Assembly: GCF_002223055.1 (NCBI RefSeq)
Contig: NZ_NKFL01000006.1
Location: 2,852,001-2,916,000 of the forward strand
DNA length: 64,000 nucleotides
DNA from: Burkholderia sp. HI2500
GTDB lineage: Bacteria > Pseudomonadota > Gammaproteobacteria > Burkholderiales > Burkholderiaceae
Direction of reading: 5' to 3'
Under the pieces are notes generated by a model that saw only the letters and a program-made list of their open reading frames with translations, did no database searches and had not been told where the DNA came from. Shown here piece by piece: positions 45,533-53,574 of the stretch. Every line of letters starts with the position of its first letter. The stretch's first letter is position 1. The position numbers and the translations under genes are program-made.

Positions 45533-47289
45533 AAACCTCCCTTCGGCTGGCGGCTCTGCCGCTCGCCCTGGTCTCGCTCGCGGTCAGCGCGCAGCAGCAT
45601 ACGCCGACGTCGGCCGATGCCGCAGCCGCTGCACGCGCGAATGCCGAACAACAGCAGCAGTTGCAACAGCAACGCGACGCGCAGCGGCGCGAAGCAGTGA
45701 TCGACGCGCCGACGGTACGTTCGGACGTCTCGCGTGTCGAGATCCATCCCGCCCTGCCGGAAGAAACGCCGTGCTTCCCGATCGACCGATTCACGCTGGA
45801 TGTACCCGAGGCGCTACCGGACGGGTTGAAGGCCCAAGGCGCATCGGCACTGCCGCAGGACCGCTTTGCGTTCGCGCGCGACTGGCTCGCCCACTACGCC
45901 GGCGCCTGCATCGGCAAGCAAGGCGTCGATACGCTCGTCAAGGGCCTGTCGCGGGTCATTCTGTCGCGCGGCTACGTCACGACGCGTGTGCTGCTGTCGG
46001 AACAGGACCTGTCGTCCGGCACGCTGACGCTCGCACTGATCCCCGGCGTGATCCGCCACGTGCGTTTCACCGACGAAAAACTGCGCGGCACCTGGAAAAC
46101 CGCCTTCCCGACCCGCGCCGGAGAACTGCTGAGCCTGCGCGACCTCGAGCAGGGGCTCGAGCAGATGAAGCGCGTATCGAACCAGGACGTGTCGATGCAG
46201 ATCGTTCCGGCCGACGTGCCGGGCGAAAGCGATGTCGTGCTCGACGTAAAGCGCGGCAGGCCGTGGACGGTGGTCGCGTCGATCGACAACTCCGGCACGC
46301 GCGCGACCGGCAAGCTGCAGGGCAACCTGTCACTCGGCATCGACAACCCCCTGGGCCTGAACGACGTTTTCAACATCGGCGTGAGCCAGGATCTCGAACT
46401 CGGCGACAAGGGACTCGGCTCGCACGGCTGGAACGGCTTCTATTCGATCCCGTGGGGCTACTGGACTGCGACGCTGTCCGCATACACGAACACCTACTAC
46501 CAGCAGATCGCCGGTGTAAACCAGACCTTCGTCGCAAGCGGTAATTCGAAGACGGTCGACCTGAAACTGCACCGTGTGCTCGCACGCAGCCAGAACGACG
46601 TGCTCGGTGCGCAGATTCGCCTGTCGCGCCGTTTCGGCCAGAGCTTCATCGAAGACACGGAGATTCCGCAGCAGCGCCGCAACAACACGTTCGTCGAGCT
46701 GGGCCTGACCGATCGCCACTACTTCGGCGGCGCCCAGTTCGACGGCACGCTGGCCTACCGGCAGGGCGTCGGCGCATTCGGCGCGCAGGACGACATCCTC
46801 GCTTTCGGCGGCGGTCCGACCTATCGCTATCGGATGGCCGTGCTGGACGGCAACCTGTCCGTGCCGTTCGCGATCGCGCGGCAGCCGCTGCGCTACGTGA
46901 CGACGGTCCACGGCCAGTACACGGGCAACACGCTGTACTACATCGACGATCTGACGATCGGCGGCCGCTACACGGTACGCGGCTTCGACGGCGAGACGAT
47001 GCTCGCCGCGGCACGCGGCTTCTACTGGCGCAACGAACTGCAGGCGCCGATCGCCCAAACTGGGCACGCTGCCTATGCGGGTCTCGACTACGGACGCGTG
47101 TGGGGTCCGCAACCGGTCGCGCTGGTCGGCACGCAATTGGCAGGCGCTGCGATCGGGATCAAGGGCAGCGTCGGCACGCGGTTCGGTGCGTACGCCTACG
47201 ACCTGTTCGCCGGCACGCCGGTCTATAAGCCGTCGGGGGTCGACACGGCACGCGTGACGGTCGGCTTCCAGTTGACCTCGCAGTTTTGA
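45529..47289 (+). CDS. cdiB: CdiB/FhaC-type outer-membrane TPS transporter
   Basis: A 586-aa outer-membrane transporter of the Omp85/TpsB family that exports the exoprotein. A signal peptide (cleavage near VSA-QQ) leads to a Gln/Ala-rich N-terminal helix, then two POTRA domains (about 75-235) and a beta barrel. The barrel has the family RGF motif in YTVRGFDGE and ends in phenylalanine. The GTG start at 45529 overlaps the preceding stop. The order exoprotein, small gene, transporter is that of Burkholderia CDI loci rather than the E. coli B-A-I order. Confidence 0.88.
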   Translation: MKTSLRLAALPLALVSLAVSAQQHTPTSADAAAAARANAEQQQQLQQQRDAQRREAVIDAPTVRSDVSRVEIHPALPEETPCFPIDRFTLDVPEALPDGLKAQGASALPQDRFAFARDWLAHYAGACIGKQGVDTLVKGLSRVILSRGYVTTRVLLSEQDLSSGTLTLALIPGVIRHVRFTDEKLRGTWKTAFPTRAGELLSLRDLEQGLEQMKRVSNQDVSMQIVPADVPGESDVVLDVKRGRPWTVVASIDNSGTRATGKLQGNLSLGIDNPLGLNDVFNIGVSQDLELGDKGLGSHGWNGFYSIPWGYWTATLSAYTNTYYQQIAGVNQTFVASGNSKTVDLKLHRVLARSQNDVLGAQIRLSRRFGQSFIEDTEIPQQRRNNTFVELGLTDRHYFGGAQFDGTLAYRQGVGAFGAQDDILAFGGGPTYRYRMAVLDGNLSVPFAIARQPLRYVTTVHGQYTGNTLYYIDDLTIGGRYTVRGFDGETMLAAARGFYWRNELQAPIAQTGHAAYAGLDYGRVWGPQPVALVGTQLAGAAIGIKGSVGTRFGAYAYDLFAGTPVYKPSGVDTARVTVGFQLTSQF

Positions 47290-47411
47290 TCGTTGAATCG
47301 ACGGGCGATTTCAGTGCTGTCCGGCACATCTGCGCGTCGCCGTCCGCGAGGCGACGTCGCCTCGTCCTAACCACACCTCCCCATGAGTGGGGAAACCTGG
47401 AGAACCATACG

Positions 47412-48272
47412 ATGCAGGAATTCTTTCGCTCCCCCCGTCTTCTCGCGGTTGCGCTGATCATGGCAACGCTGTCCGCGTGCGGCGGTGGAGACGACGGCAG
47501 CACACCCGGTACGGGATCGTCCTCGTCGTCCTCATCCGAAACCACTGCCCCGTCCGCACAAGCCGCGTGCAGACCGGACGGCAGCTTTACCTATTCCGGT
47601 TCCGTGTCTTCGGTTACAGCCAGCAACGGACAGTTCGCCGTGGTGGTTGTCCCGAGTCTGCCCACGGAGTATCAGAAGGGCCGAAATTTCACGGCGCCGG
47701 CGGCACCCGCCTCGAGCCAGGTTCAGCAAGCAAGCGGTGCGTTTACCACGCTGGCCTCCTCGGCCGCGGCAACCGATTGCCTCGGCCTCGACCACGGCAT
47801 GGTGACCGACATCCAGGGTGTGGGCAGTGACGTCGCGATTGGCCGATGGGTTCAAGCCATGGACACGGATGGCAATACCTACAACATCCAGCAGGGCGTC
47901 CACTACGCGGTCGGCACGCCGCTGTCGTTGTCGGCGACGAGCGGAACGCTGGTCTGCACGCAATTGATCGCGGATACCGTCGCCAATAACAACGGCGGTC
48001 CGGCCGGCACGCTGGGAACGACTTCAGCCACGCTCGATCTGGGCACGCGCACGCTGAACGACCTGAGCCTGTCGATCAATCTGGCCAATACCCCGTACAC
48101 GCTGACGAAGTCCCAGACGCCATTGAATGCCGCTTCGACCGAGGGACAGTTGTCCATCCAGTCGGTTGTGGTGGGACATGACGTGGCGCAGCCGATGGTG
48201 GCGCTCGGCTACTCGGCAACGCTGCCGAATACGCAGGGGATTGGCGGTGTCGTGGTGTTGTCGTGCCGATGA
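47412..48272 (+). CDS. Hypothetical lipoprotein downstream of the TPS transporter
   Basis: A 286-aa secreted protein with a lipobox LSAC (Cys23), a serine/glycine-rich linker and a mature region with no family I recognise. The mature part is Ser/Thr/Ala-rich. It follows the transporter by 122 nt, across a short CCCC-GGGG hairpin near 47375. In Burkholderia CDI loci an extra small lipoprotein gene (bcpO) is common between immunity and transporter genes; here none is found there, so this downstream lipoprotein could take that role, but it is longer and placed differently. Low-confidence link. Confidence 0.7.
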   Translation: MQEFFRSPRLLAVALIMATLSACGGGDDGSTPGTGSSSSSSSETTAPSAQAACRPDGSFTYSGSVSSVTASNGQFAVVVVPSLPTEYQKGRNFTAPAAPASSQVQQASGAFTTLASSAAATDCLGLDHGMVTDIQGVGSDVAIGRWVQAMDTDGNTYNIQQGVHYAVGTPLSLSATSGTLVCTQLIADTVANNNGGPAGTLGTTSATLDLGTRTLNDLSLSINLANTPYTLTKSQTPLNAASTEGQLSIQSVVVGHDVAQPMVALGYSATLPNTQGIGGVVVLSCR

Positions 48273-48535
48273 CGACGCCTGCGGTTGCAGCAACAACACC
48301 ACGCGTGGCAGCGTCGTCGTCGCGCCCGGCGGATTCGGGGGAGGACAAGGCATTGACGGCGTTCCTCATGGACCAGATCGCATCGATCCTGTCGGAGCGT
48401 CACGAACCGCGTCCCCATTGCCCGCGATGTAGCGGTAGCCACATCAGCAGCGCGGGATTCAAGGTGCGGCAAGTCAGTCGGCGGCCGATGTTCGAGTGCG
48501 TGACGGAACAGGTGCTGCCACGGGCCGTCGGGTAA
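48269..48535 (+). pseudogene. Truncated zinc-ribbon protein (DUF746-like remnant)
   Basis: An 88-aa frame whose ATG overlaps the lipoprotein stop by 4 nt. Near its end it has CPRCSGSHISSAGFKVRQVS and then FECV, the start of the zinc ribbon seen in DUF746-type and transposase-like proteins of Burkholderia; only three of the expected cysteines remain before an abrupt stop. This suggests a protein cut short or a leftover of a mobile element. The upstream part is low-complexity. The family match is from memory of the motif and is tentative. Confidence 0.45.
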
Positions 48536-48548
48536 AGCACCGGTGTGG

Positions 48549-49028
48549 TTACCCCCACACTTCCCGAGAAAGATGCAGATCCTTCGACCACGCGGCGAGA
48601 CTCTTCCAGATGTTCCGCAGCGGCGTGCCTGAGCGCTCGGCGGCTTCCTCGGCGGCTTTCACCACCACCGGCAGCGGCACTTCGTCGAGGATGACGGAAA
48701 ACTGCGATTCATATCCCGTCGGAATCCGTCCGGTAGCCAATGCGTCGGCCAGCAGCCGTTCGGTCAATTCACCCTTGTAACTGACGTTTGAACTCACAAC
48801 GGCCTTGTAGAGACCGTTTTGCGGCTGCCGCGGTAGCGCAAGGAGTTCGATGCCGAGCACGCTGAGCAGCGTAATCAGCTTGTTGACGCCGAGATCCTTG
48901 ACTTTGCCCGATTCGAGCTGGTTCACGGTTAGGCGAGACAAGCCGGCGAATTTCGCAAGTTGGGCCTGTGTGAGGTCGAGTTCTGCCCGCCGTTTTGCGA
49001 CAGCCTGACCAATTTCATAGAGTTGCAT
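48549..49028 (-). CDS. XRE-type helix-turn-helix regulator with C-terminal extension
   Basis: A 159-aa protein with an XRE helix-turn-helix (LTQAQLAKFAGLSRLTVNQLES, about 18-39) similar to HipB-type antitoxins and a C-terminal about 90 residues without a recognised domain. No HipA kinase or other toxin gene is adjacent, so a stand-alone regulator is more likely than an antitoxin. GGAGG is seen 6 nt upstream of the ATG. A near-palindrome at 49064-49081 is a candidate autoregulatory site. Confidence 0.8.
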   Translation of the reverse strand: MQLYEIGQAVAKRRAELDLTQAQLAKFAGLSRLTVNQLESGKVKDLGVNKLITLLSVLGIELLALPRQPQNGLYKAVVSSNVSYKGELTERLLADALATGRIPTGYESQFSVILDEVPLPVVVKAAEEAAERSGTPLRNIWKSLAAWSKDLHLSREVWG

Positions 49029-49063
49029 GGCGACCTCCTGCCGTGGGTACGGCGATCTTTGAT

Positions 49064-49081
49064 GTAAGGTATATCTTGCAT
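49064..49081. promoter_or_regulatory. Candidate operator of the leftward XRE gene
   Basis: TGTAAGGTATATCTTGCA is an imperfect palindrome (14 of 18 positions symmetric, TATA centre), 36 nt upstream of the XRE start. Its TATA core could also be the -10 region. Confidence 0.4.
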
Positions 49082-49514
49082 ATTTGGGCGGGTTTTCGGC
49101 GTCGGAGAATTCCGCCGTGGTCTAGGGTGCGTCGCCCACACCGCTGGACATGCTGGGTCAAGTCCGTGATGAGATCGCCGCTTTAGACATCGTCACCCTG
49201 CAGATTTCGGGAAAATCGCGTCCTGTGGCGGGCGTGCGTCGCGCAGGGTAAACACCGCAAAGAGCCAGAAAATCCCGCCAGACAGCCATTTTGTAAGCGC
49301 AACCCAATTTTTCCTCCCTGATTTTGGCCTCCCGCGCACCCGCTACTCACCCCACCCCCATTTCCCCCGCTTGCGCTCAAAAATTGAGCGGTCTAGACTG
49401 CAACGCAGTTTCATCGAAGTCCCTGTCTTTCGCACACCGCGCCGGGGCGATCCGGCGCAACGCTTCCCACCGGACGCCGCCTACCCGCCGCGTCGAGACC
49501 TACAAGGACGCACC
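49082..49514. other. Non-coding gap upstream of the binding-protein gene
   Basis: No gene recognised. It contains a CGCTCAA-AAA-TTGAGCG inverted repeat (49374-49390) partly overlapping the GTCTAGAC site at 49388-49401, described separately. The pyrimidine-rich tract around 49340-49370 is a plain C/T bias. Small open frames have no ribosome site. Confidence 0.5.
49388..49401. promoter_or_regulatory. GntR/HutC-type operator candidate (GTCTAGAC core)
   Basis: GCGGTCTAGACTGC is palindromic except for one pair and contains GTCTAGAC, the core of operators used by HutC-subfamily GntR regulators such as DasR and NagR. It lies 114 nt upstream of the amino-acid-binding-protein start, and a HutC-type regulator gene is 1.9 kb downstream (51296-52033). 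An adjacent inverted repeat CGCTCAA-AAA-TTGAGCG spans 49374-49390. Confidence 0.45.
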
Positions 49515-50318
49515 ATGAACCGCACTGCAAAGCTTCTCGTTACCGCACTCGCGTTCGCACCGCTCGCGTCGTTCGCCCAGGACACGTCGACGATCCGCTG
49601 GGGCATCGACCCCACGTATCCGCCGTTCGAGGCGAAGCAGCCCGACGGCTCGCTCGCCGGCTTCGACATCGACCTGCGCAATGCGATCTGCGAGCAACTG
49701 CATGCGAAGTGCGTGTGGGTCGAGCAGGGTTTCGACGGGATGATTCCGGCGCTGCGCGCGCGCAAGTTCGACGTGATCATGTCCGCGATGACGGCCACCG
49801 ACGAGCGGCTCAAGCAGATCGACTTCTCGAACAAGCTGTACGCGTCGCCGGGTGCGCTCGTCGCGCCGGTCGGCTCGACGCTGCTGCCGACCGCCGCGTC
49901 GCTCGCGGGCAAGCGCGTCGGGATCGACCAGGGCACGACGCAGGAGGCGTACGCGAAGGCCGAATGGGCGACCAAGGGCGTGACGATCGTCTCGTACCAG
50001 AACCAGGACCAGGTGTACCAGGATCTCGTCAACGGCCGCCTCGACGCGACTTTCCAGGACAAGACGCGGGCCGGCTACTCGTTCCTGAAAACGCCGCGCG
50101 GCAAGGGCTATGCGTTCGCGGGCCCCGACGTGACCGACGTGCGGATCACCGGCTACGGCGTCGCGATGGGCGTGCGCAAGGGCGATGAAGCGATGAAGAA
50201 GCGGCTGAACGACGCGATCGTCGCGATCCGCGCGAACGGCACGTACCAGAAGATCGCCGCGAAATATTTCGACTTCGACATCTACGGCGCGAAGCAGCAA
50301 CTGACTTCCGCACCGTGA
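49515..50318 (+). CDS. Amino-acid ABC transporter periplasmic binding protein
   Basis: A 267-aa cluster-3 solute-binding protein (HisJ/ArgT type). Signal peptide MNRTAKLLVTALAFAPLASFAQ, then WGIDPTYPPFEAKQPDGSLAGFDIDL, the usual ligand-cradle start, and MTATDERLKQIDFSNKLY. These proteins bind polar or basic amino acids. The ATG at 49515 follows AAGGAC. No permease or ATPase gene is adjacent, so it must share a transporter elsewhere or act as a signalling receptor. Confidence 0.88.
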   Translation: MNRTAKLLVTALAFAPLASFAQDTSTIRWGIDPTYPPFEAKQPDGSLAGFDIDLRNAICEQLHAKCVWVEQGFDGMIPALRARKFDVIMSAMTATDERLKQIDFSNKLYASPGALVAPVGSTLLPTAASLAGKRVGIDQGTTQEAYAKAEWATKGVTIVSYQNQDQVYQDLVNGRLDATFQDKTRAGYSFLKTPRGKGYAFAGPDVTDVRITGYGVAMGVRKGDEAMKKRLNDAIVAIRANGTYQKIAAKYFDFDIYGAKQQLTSAP

Positions 50319-50365
50319 ATCAGTGATTGCGTGATTCCGTGATTCACTCCATCGACAGGCACACC

Positions 50366-51214
50366 ATGACGAGTATCCAGGACCGCGTCGCGCAAGCCGT
50401 GACGCCCGAACTGATCGCCGCGTTCCGCGAGGAAGGCGCGGTCTGCATCAAGGGCATCTTCTCGCCCGACGAAGTCGCCGCGCTGCGCGCCGGCATCGAC
50501 ACGAATCTCGCGCAGCCGAGCGAGCGCGCGAAAGTCGCGAGCCGGCCCGACGATCCGGGCTGGTTCTTCGAGGATTTCTGCAACTGGCAGCACAACGACG
50601 CGTATCGCGACTTCATCGTGCGCTCGCCGGCGCCGTCAGTCGCCGCCGCGCTGATGGGCACCGAGCACGTGCGACTGCATCACGACCACCTGCTCGTGAA
50701 GGAGCCCGGCACGCGGCAGCGCACGCCGTGGCACCAGGACCAGCCGTACTACAACATCGAAGGCGACGACAACGTCAGCATGTGGATTCCGGTCGATCCG
50801 GTGCCGCTCGAATCGACGCTCGAATTCGTCGCGGGCTCGCATCTCGGGCCGTGGCTGATGCCGCGCACGTTCATGGACAAGGAAGCGAAGTGGTTCCCGG
50901 AAGGGAGCCTGGCTGACCTGCCCGACATCGAAGGCGACCGCGCGGCGTTTCCGATCCGCCACTGGGCGCTCGAGCCCGGCGACATGGTGTGTTTCCGGAT
51001 GCTCACGCTGCACGCGTCGGGGGGGACGCAGAACCGTCGGCGTGCGTTCTCGATCCGCTTCGTCGGCGACGATATCCGTCACGCGCCGCGCCGCTGGAAG
51101 ACGTCGCCCGATTTCCCGGGGCTCGCCGAGCAATTGGCCGACGGCGCGCCGCTCGATCACCCGCTGTTTCCTGTCGTGTGGTCGCGTGACGCGGGGCAGG
51201 CCCGCGCGATCTGA
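50366..51214 (+). CDS. Phytanoyl-CoA dioxygenase (PhyH) family oxygenase
   Basis: A 282-aa Fe(II)/2-oxoglutarate oxygenase of the PhyH family. Iron ligands are His123 and Asp125 in WHQDQP and His216 in TLHASGG; the 2-oxoglutarate-binding arginine is likely in RRRAFSIRFVGDD. The start at 50366 is 47 nt after the binding-protein stop; upstream starts would run through a GTGATT-repeat spacer. Family members hydroxylate amino acids, acyl-CoAs or natural products. Next to an amino-acid-binding protein and a HutC repressor, hydroxylation of an amino-acid-like nutrient is plausible, not shown. Confidence 0.82.
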   Translation: MTSIQDRVAQAVTPELIAAFREEGAVCIKGIFSPDEVAALRAGIDTNLAQPSERAKVASRPDDPGWFFEDFCNWQHNDAYRDFIVRSPAPSVAAALMGTEHVRLHHDHLLVKEPGTRQRTPWHQDQPYYNIEGDDNVSMWIPVDPVPLESTLEFVAGSHLGPWLMPRTFMDKEAKWFPEGSLADLPDIEGDRAAFPIRHWALEPGDMVCFRMLTLHASGGTQNRRRAFSIRFVGDDIRHAPRRWKTSPDFPGLAEQLADGAPLDHPLFPVVWSRDAGQARAI

Positions 51215-51237
51215 CGCGGGCGGGTGTGCGTGACGGA

Positions 51238-51272
51238 CGCGGCGGCCGTTTCCTGACGAAACGGCCGCCGCG
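51238..51272 (+). terminator. Intrinsic terminator after the PhyH gene
   Basis: A 15-bp GC-rich stem (arms 51238-51252 and 51258-51272, core GCGGCCGTTTC) with a 5-nt loop is followed by CGCTTTTTA. Lies between the convergent PhyH and HutC-type genes. Confidence 0.85.
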
Positions 51273-51295
51273 CGCTTTTTACTGTGGGAACAGGA

Positions 51296-52033
51296 TCAGG
51301 TCGGGTGGCGTCCGGCGCCCGGCTTGAAGCGCGAGCCGAGCCGGTAGCGGTTGCCCGGGTGCAGGAAGTGCACGAACGTGACGGGCTGCCCGTTCGTCCA
51401 GGTGCGGCGTGTGAGCGTGAGGCACGGCTCGTCGGCGCGCATGTCGAGCAGCCGCGCCTGTTCGCCGGTCGGTAGCGACGCATCGACCACGTGCTCGATC
51501 TCCAGTTCGTCGTGCGACACGTTATTGAACAGGTACTCGGACGGCGGCTCGACCTGGAAATCCTGGTCGATGAAGCCGGGCGCGGCGGCCGGGTTCACGT
51601 AGCGATCCTCGAGCTGGATCGGGCGGCCGTTTTCCTCGTGCACGCACACCACGTGAAACACCGGCGTGTTGACCGGCAGGCCGAATGCAGCCGCGACATC
51701 GAACGACGCGGGCTCGCTCGACTGGCTCAGCACGCGGCAGCGATATTCGTGCCCACGCGCGCGGATTTCGTCGCGGATGTGCGCGATCATCAGCAGGTTC
51801 GACTGCGGCTTCACTTCGGCGACGAACGTGCCGACGCCCGCGATGCGCTTCAGCACGCCTTCCTCGGTCAGTTCGCGCAGCGCGCGGTTGACCGTCATGC
51901 GTGCGACGCCGAACTGGGCGGCGAGATCGAGCTCGGACGGGATGCGGTCCCCCGGGCGCCAGTCGCCCGCTTCGACGTTCTGGCGAACGAGCGTCTTGAT
52001 CTGCTGGAACGGTGCGGTGGCCTTCGTGACCAT
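51296..52033 (-). CDS. GntR-family repressor with UTRA domain, HutC type
   Basis: A 245-aa regulator with an N-terminal GntR winged helix (GDRIPSELDLAAQFGVARMTVNRALRELTEEGVLKRIAGVGTFV) and a C-terminal UTRA ligand domain that in HutC binds urocanate (PIQLEDRYVNPAAAPGFIDQDF). No histidine-utilisation gene is in the window, so the ligand is open. It lies 30 nt downstream of another regulator gene on the same strand, giving a two-regulator operon, and converges on the PhyH gene. The GTCTAGAC site at 49388-49401 is a possible target. Confidence 0.85.
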   Translation of the reverse strand: MVTKATAPFQQIKTLVRQNVEAGDWRPGDRIPSELDLAAQFGVARMTVNRALRELTEEGVLKRIAGVGTFVAEVKPQSNLLMIAHIRDEIRARGHEYRCRVLSQSSEPASFDVAAAFGLPVNTPVFHVVCVHEENGRPIQLEDRYVNPAAAPGFIDQDFQVEPPSEYLFNNVSHDELEIEHVVDASLPTGEQARLLDMRADEPCLTLTRRTWTNGQPVTFVHFLHPGNRYRLGSRFKPGAGRHPT

Positions 52034-52063
52034 CGGGGATCCTTGCGCGAAAAGGTGACGATG

Positions 52064-52606
52064 CTAGTCGTCGTGACTGACGATGACCACGATCTCCGCC
52101 TGCGCGGTGCCGAGGCTGCGCGTGCGGTGCGGGATGAGTGCGTTGAAATAGACTGAATCGCCGGCCTTGAGTTGCACCGTCTCGTTCGGAAATTCGATTT
52201 CGACGCGACCCTTGTGCACGAACAGGAATTCCTCGCCTTCGTGCTCGCGGAACGTCGACGCGACGAATTCGTGCGGCGGATGCACGACGAACGGCAGCAT
52301 CTTCTTCGGCGCGACGCCGGCCGCGATGCTTTCGAAGCGGTGGGCCTGGCTGTCGGCTGCAGCGCCCATCGCCGTGCGCTCGCCGGCGCGCGTGACCGTG
52401 ATCAGCTCGCGGTTGTGGCTTTCCGAGAACAACTGCTCGACGTCGACGTTCAGTGCCTTCGACAGCTTCAGCGCGACCGCGATCGACGGCACGCTCAGGC
52501 CGCGCTCGACTTTCGACAGGTAGCTCTTGGTGAGGCCCGTCTCGTCGGCCAGCACGTCGAGCGTCCAGCCCTTCTGTTTTCTGAGCAGCTTCAGGCGAAT
52601 CGTCAT
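52064..52606 (-). CDS. XRE-cupin transcriptional regulator
   Basis: A 180-aa regulator with an XRE helix-turn-helix (LADETGLTKSYLSKVERGLS, about 19-38) and a C-terminal cupin (EGEEFLFVHKGRVEIEF, AGDSVYFNALIPHRTRSLG). It is divergent from the class II aldolase gene with 135 nt between, and TGACACA/TGTGTCA repeats lie in the gap. The ATG at 52606 is followed by normal family sequence; no strong Shine-Dalgarno is seen, and the longer frame upstream runs antisense to the aldolase gene. Likely controls the aldolase-DapA-MOSC operon, and the GntR gene shares its transcript. Confidence 0.86.
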   Translation of the reverse strand: MTIRLKLLRKQKGWTLDVLADETGLTKSYLSKVERGLSVPSIAVALKLSKALNVDVEQLFSESHNRELITVTRAGERTAMGAAADSQAHRFESIAAGVAPKKMLPFVVHPPHEFVASTFREHEGEEFLFVHKGRVEIEFPNETVQLKAGDSVYFNALIPHRTRSLGTAQAEIVVIVSHDD

Positions 52607-52644
52607 GGGGCGCCAGGTGTCCTTCGAAAAACCGATTGTAACGC

Positions 52645-52680
52645 ATGACACAAAGTGTCCTATGGTGTATTGTGTGTCAT
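52645..52680. promoter_or_regulatory. Nested palindromes between XRE-cupin and aldolase genes
   Basis: ATGACACA (52645-52652) and TGTGTCAT (52673-52680) are exact inverted copies. Inside the left arm region GACAC-AAA-GTGTC (52647-52659) is itself a palindrome, so three GTGTC-type half sites are present in 36 nt. The position in the divergent gap points to the XRE-cupin protein as the binder. Confidence 0.55.
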
Positions 52681-52741
52681 GTTTTGCCGGGAAAGCGGCC
52701 GCGGACGGCGCGACCCGACCCGATCCATTCAGGAGGTGAAC

Positions 52742-53524
52742 ATGGCGGAAACACTGAATCTGACGAAGGAGGCGCTGGTCGCGCTGGCGGAGCGGCGTCT
52801 GGACAACGCGGTGGGCGACAGCGGCTGGTCCGCGCGGCAGAAGCTCGCGCTCACGTGCCGGATCCTGTTCGACGCCGGTCACGATTCGGGCCTGGCCGGG
52901 CAGATCACCTGCCGCGCGGGCGACGCCGGCACGTACTACACGCAGCGGCTCGGGCTCGGTTTCGACGAGATCTCGGCGGCGAACCTGTTGCGGGTCAACG
53001 AGGATCTCGACGTCGTCGACGGCGAGGGCATCCCGAATCCGGCCAACCGGTTCCATACGTGGATCTACCGCGAGCGCCCGGACGTGAACTGCATCATCCA
53101 TACGCATCCGGCGCATGTCGCGGCGCTGTCGATGCTCGAACAGCCGCTCGTCGTATCGCACATGGATACCTGCCCGCTGTACGACGATTGCGCGTTCCTG
53201 AAGGACTGGCCCGGCGTGCCGGTCGGCAACGAGGAGGGCGAGATCATCTCGAAGGCGCTCGGCAGCAAGCGCGCGATCCTGCTGTCGCACCACGGCCAGC
53301 TCGTGGTCGGCAAGACGATCGAGGAAGCGTGCATGCTCGCGCTACTGATCGAGCGGGCCGCGAAGCTGCAACTGCTCGCGATGGCGGCCGGTGAAATCAA
53401 GCCGGTGCCGCCGGCGCTGGCGCGCGAAGCGCACGACTGGATTTCGAAGCCGAAGCGCGATGCGGTGACGTTCGACTACTACGCACGCCGGGCATTGCGG
53501 ACGCATCAGGACTGTGTCGCATGA
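52742..53524 (+). CDS. Class II aldolase/adducin-family protein
   Basis: A 260-aa metal-dependent class II aldolase-fold protein. Zinc ligands are in IIHTHPAHVAAL (His pair) and SHHGQLVVG, with the acidic catalytic region before it (RFHTWIYRERPDV). The ATG at 52742 follows a perfect AGGAGGTGA site. Family members cleave phosphorylated sugars or decarboxylate; some of this subgroup, with DapA-like partners, act on sugar acids. The XRE-cupin regulator is divergent, and the DapA-family gene follows 50 nt later. Confidence 0.85.
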   Translation: MAETLNLTKEALVALAERRLDNAVGDSGWSARQKLALTCRILFDAGHDSGLAGQITCRAGDAGTYYTQRLGLGFDEISAANLLRVNEDLDVVDGEGIPNPANRFHTWIYRERPDVNCIIHTHPAHVAALSMLEQPLVVSHMDTCPLYDDCAFLKDWPGVPVGNEEGEIISKALGSKRAILLSHHGQLVVGKTIEEACMLALLIERAAKLQLLAMAAGEIKPVPPALAREAHDWISKPKRDAVTFDYYARRALRTHQDCVA

Positions 53525-53574
53525 GCGGGCGATTCGTCGTTCTCGTCTCAGATCATCATTGAGGAATACCTATC

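Noticed and set aside
48549..49028. HipB antitoxin of a toxin-antitoxin pair
   Set aside because: The XRE part is HipB-like but no HipA or other toxin gene is adjacent.
51296..52033. True HutC controlling histidine utilisation
   Set aside because: The regulator has the HutC architecture but no hut gene lies in the window, so the symbol was withheld.
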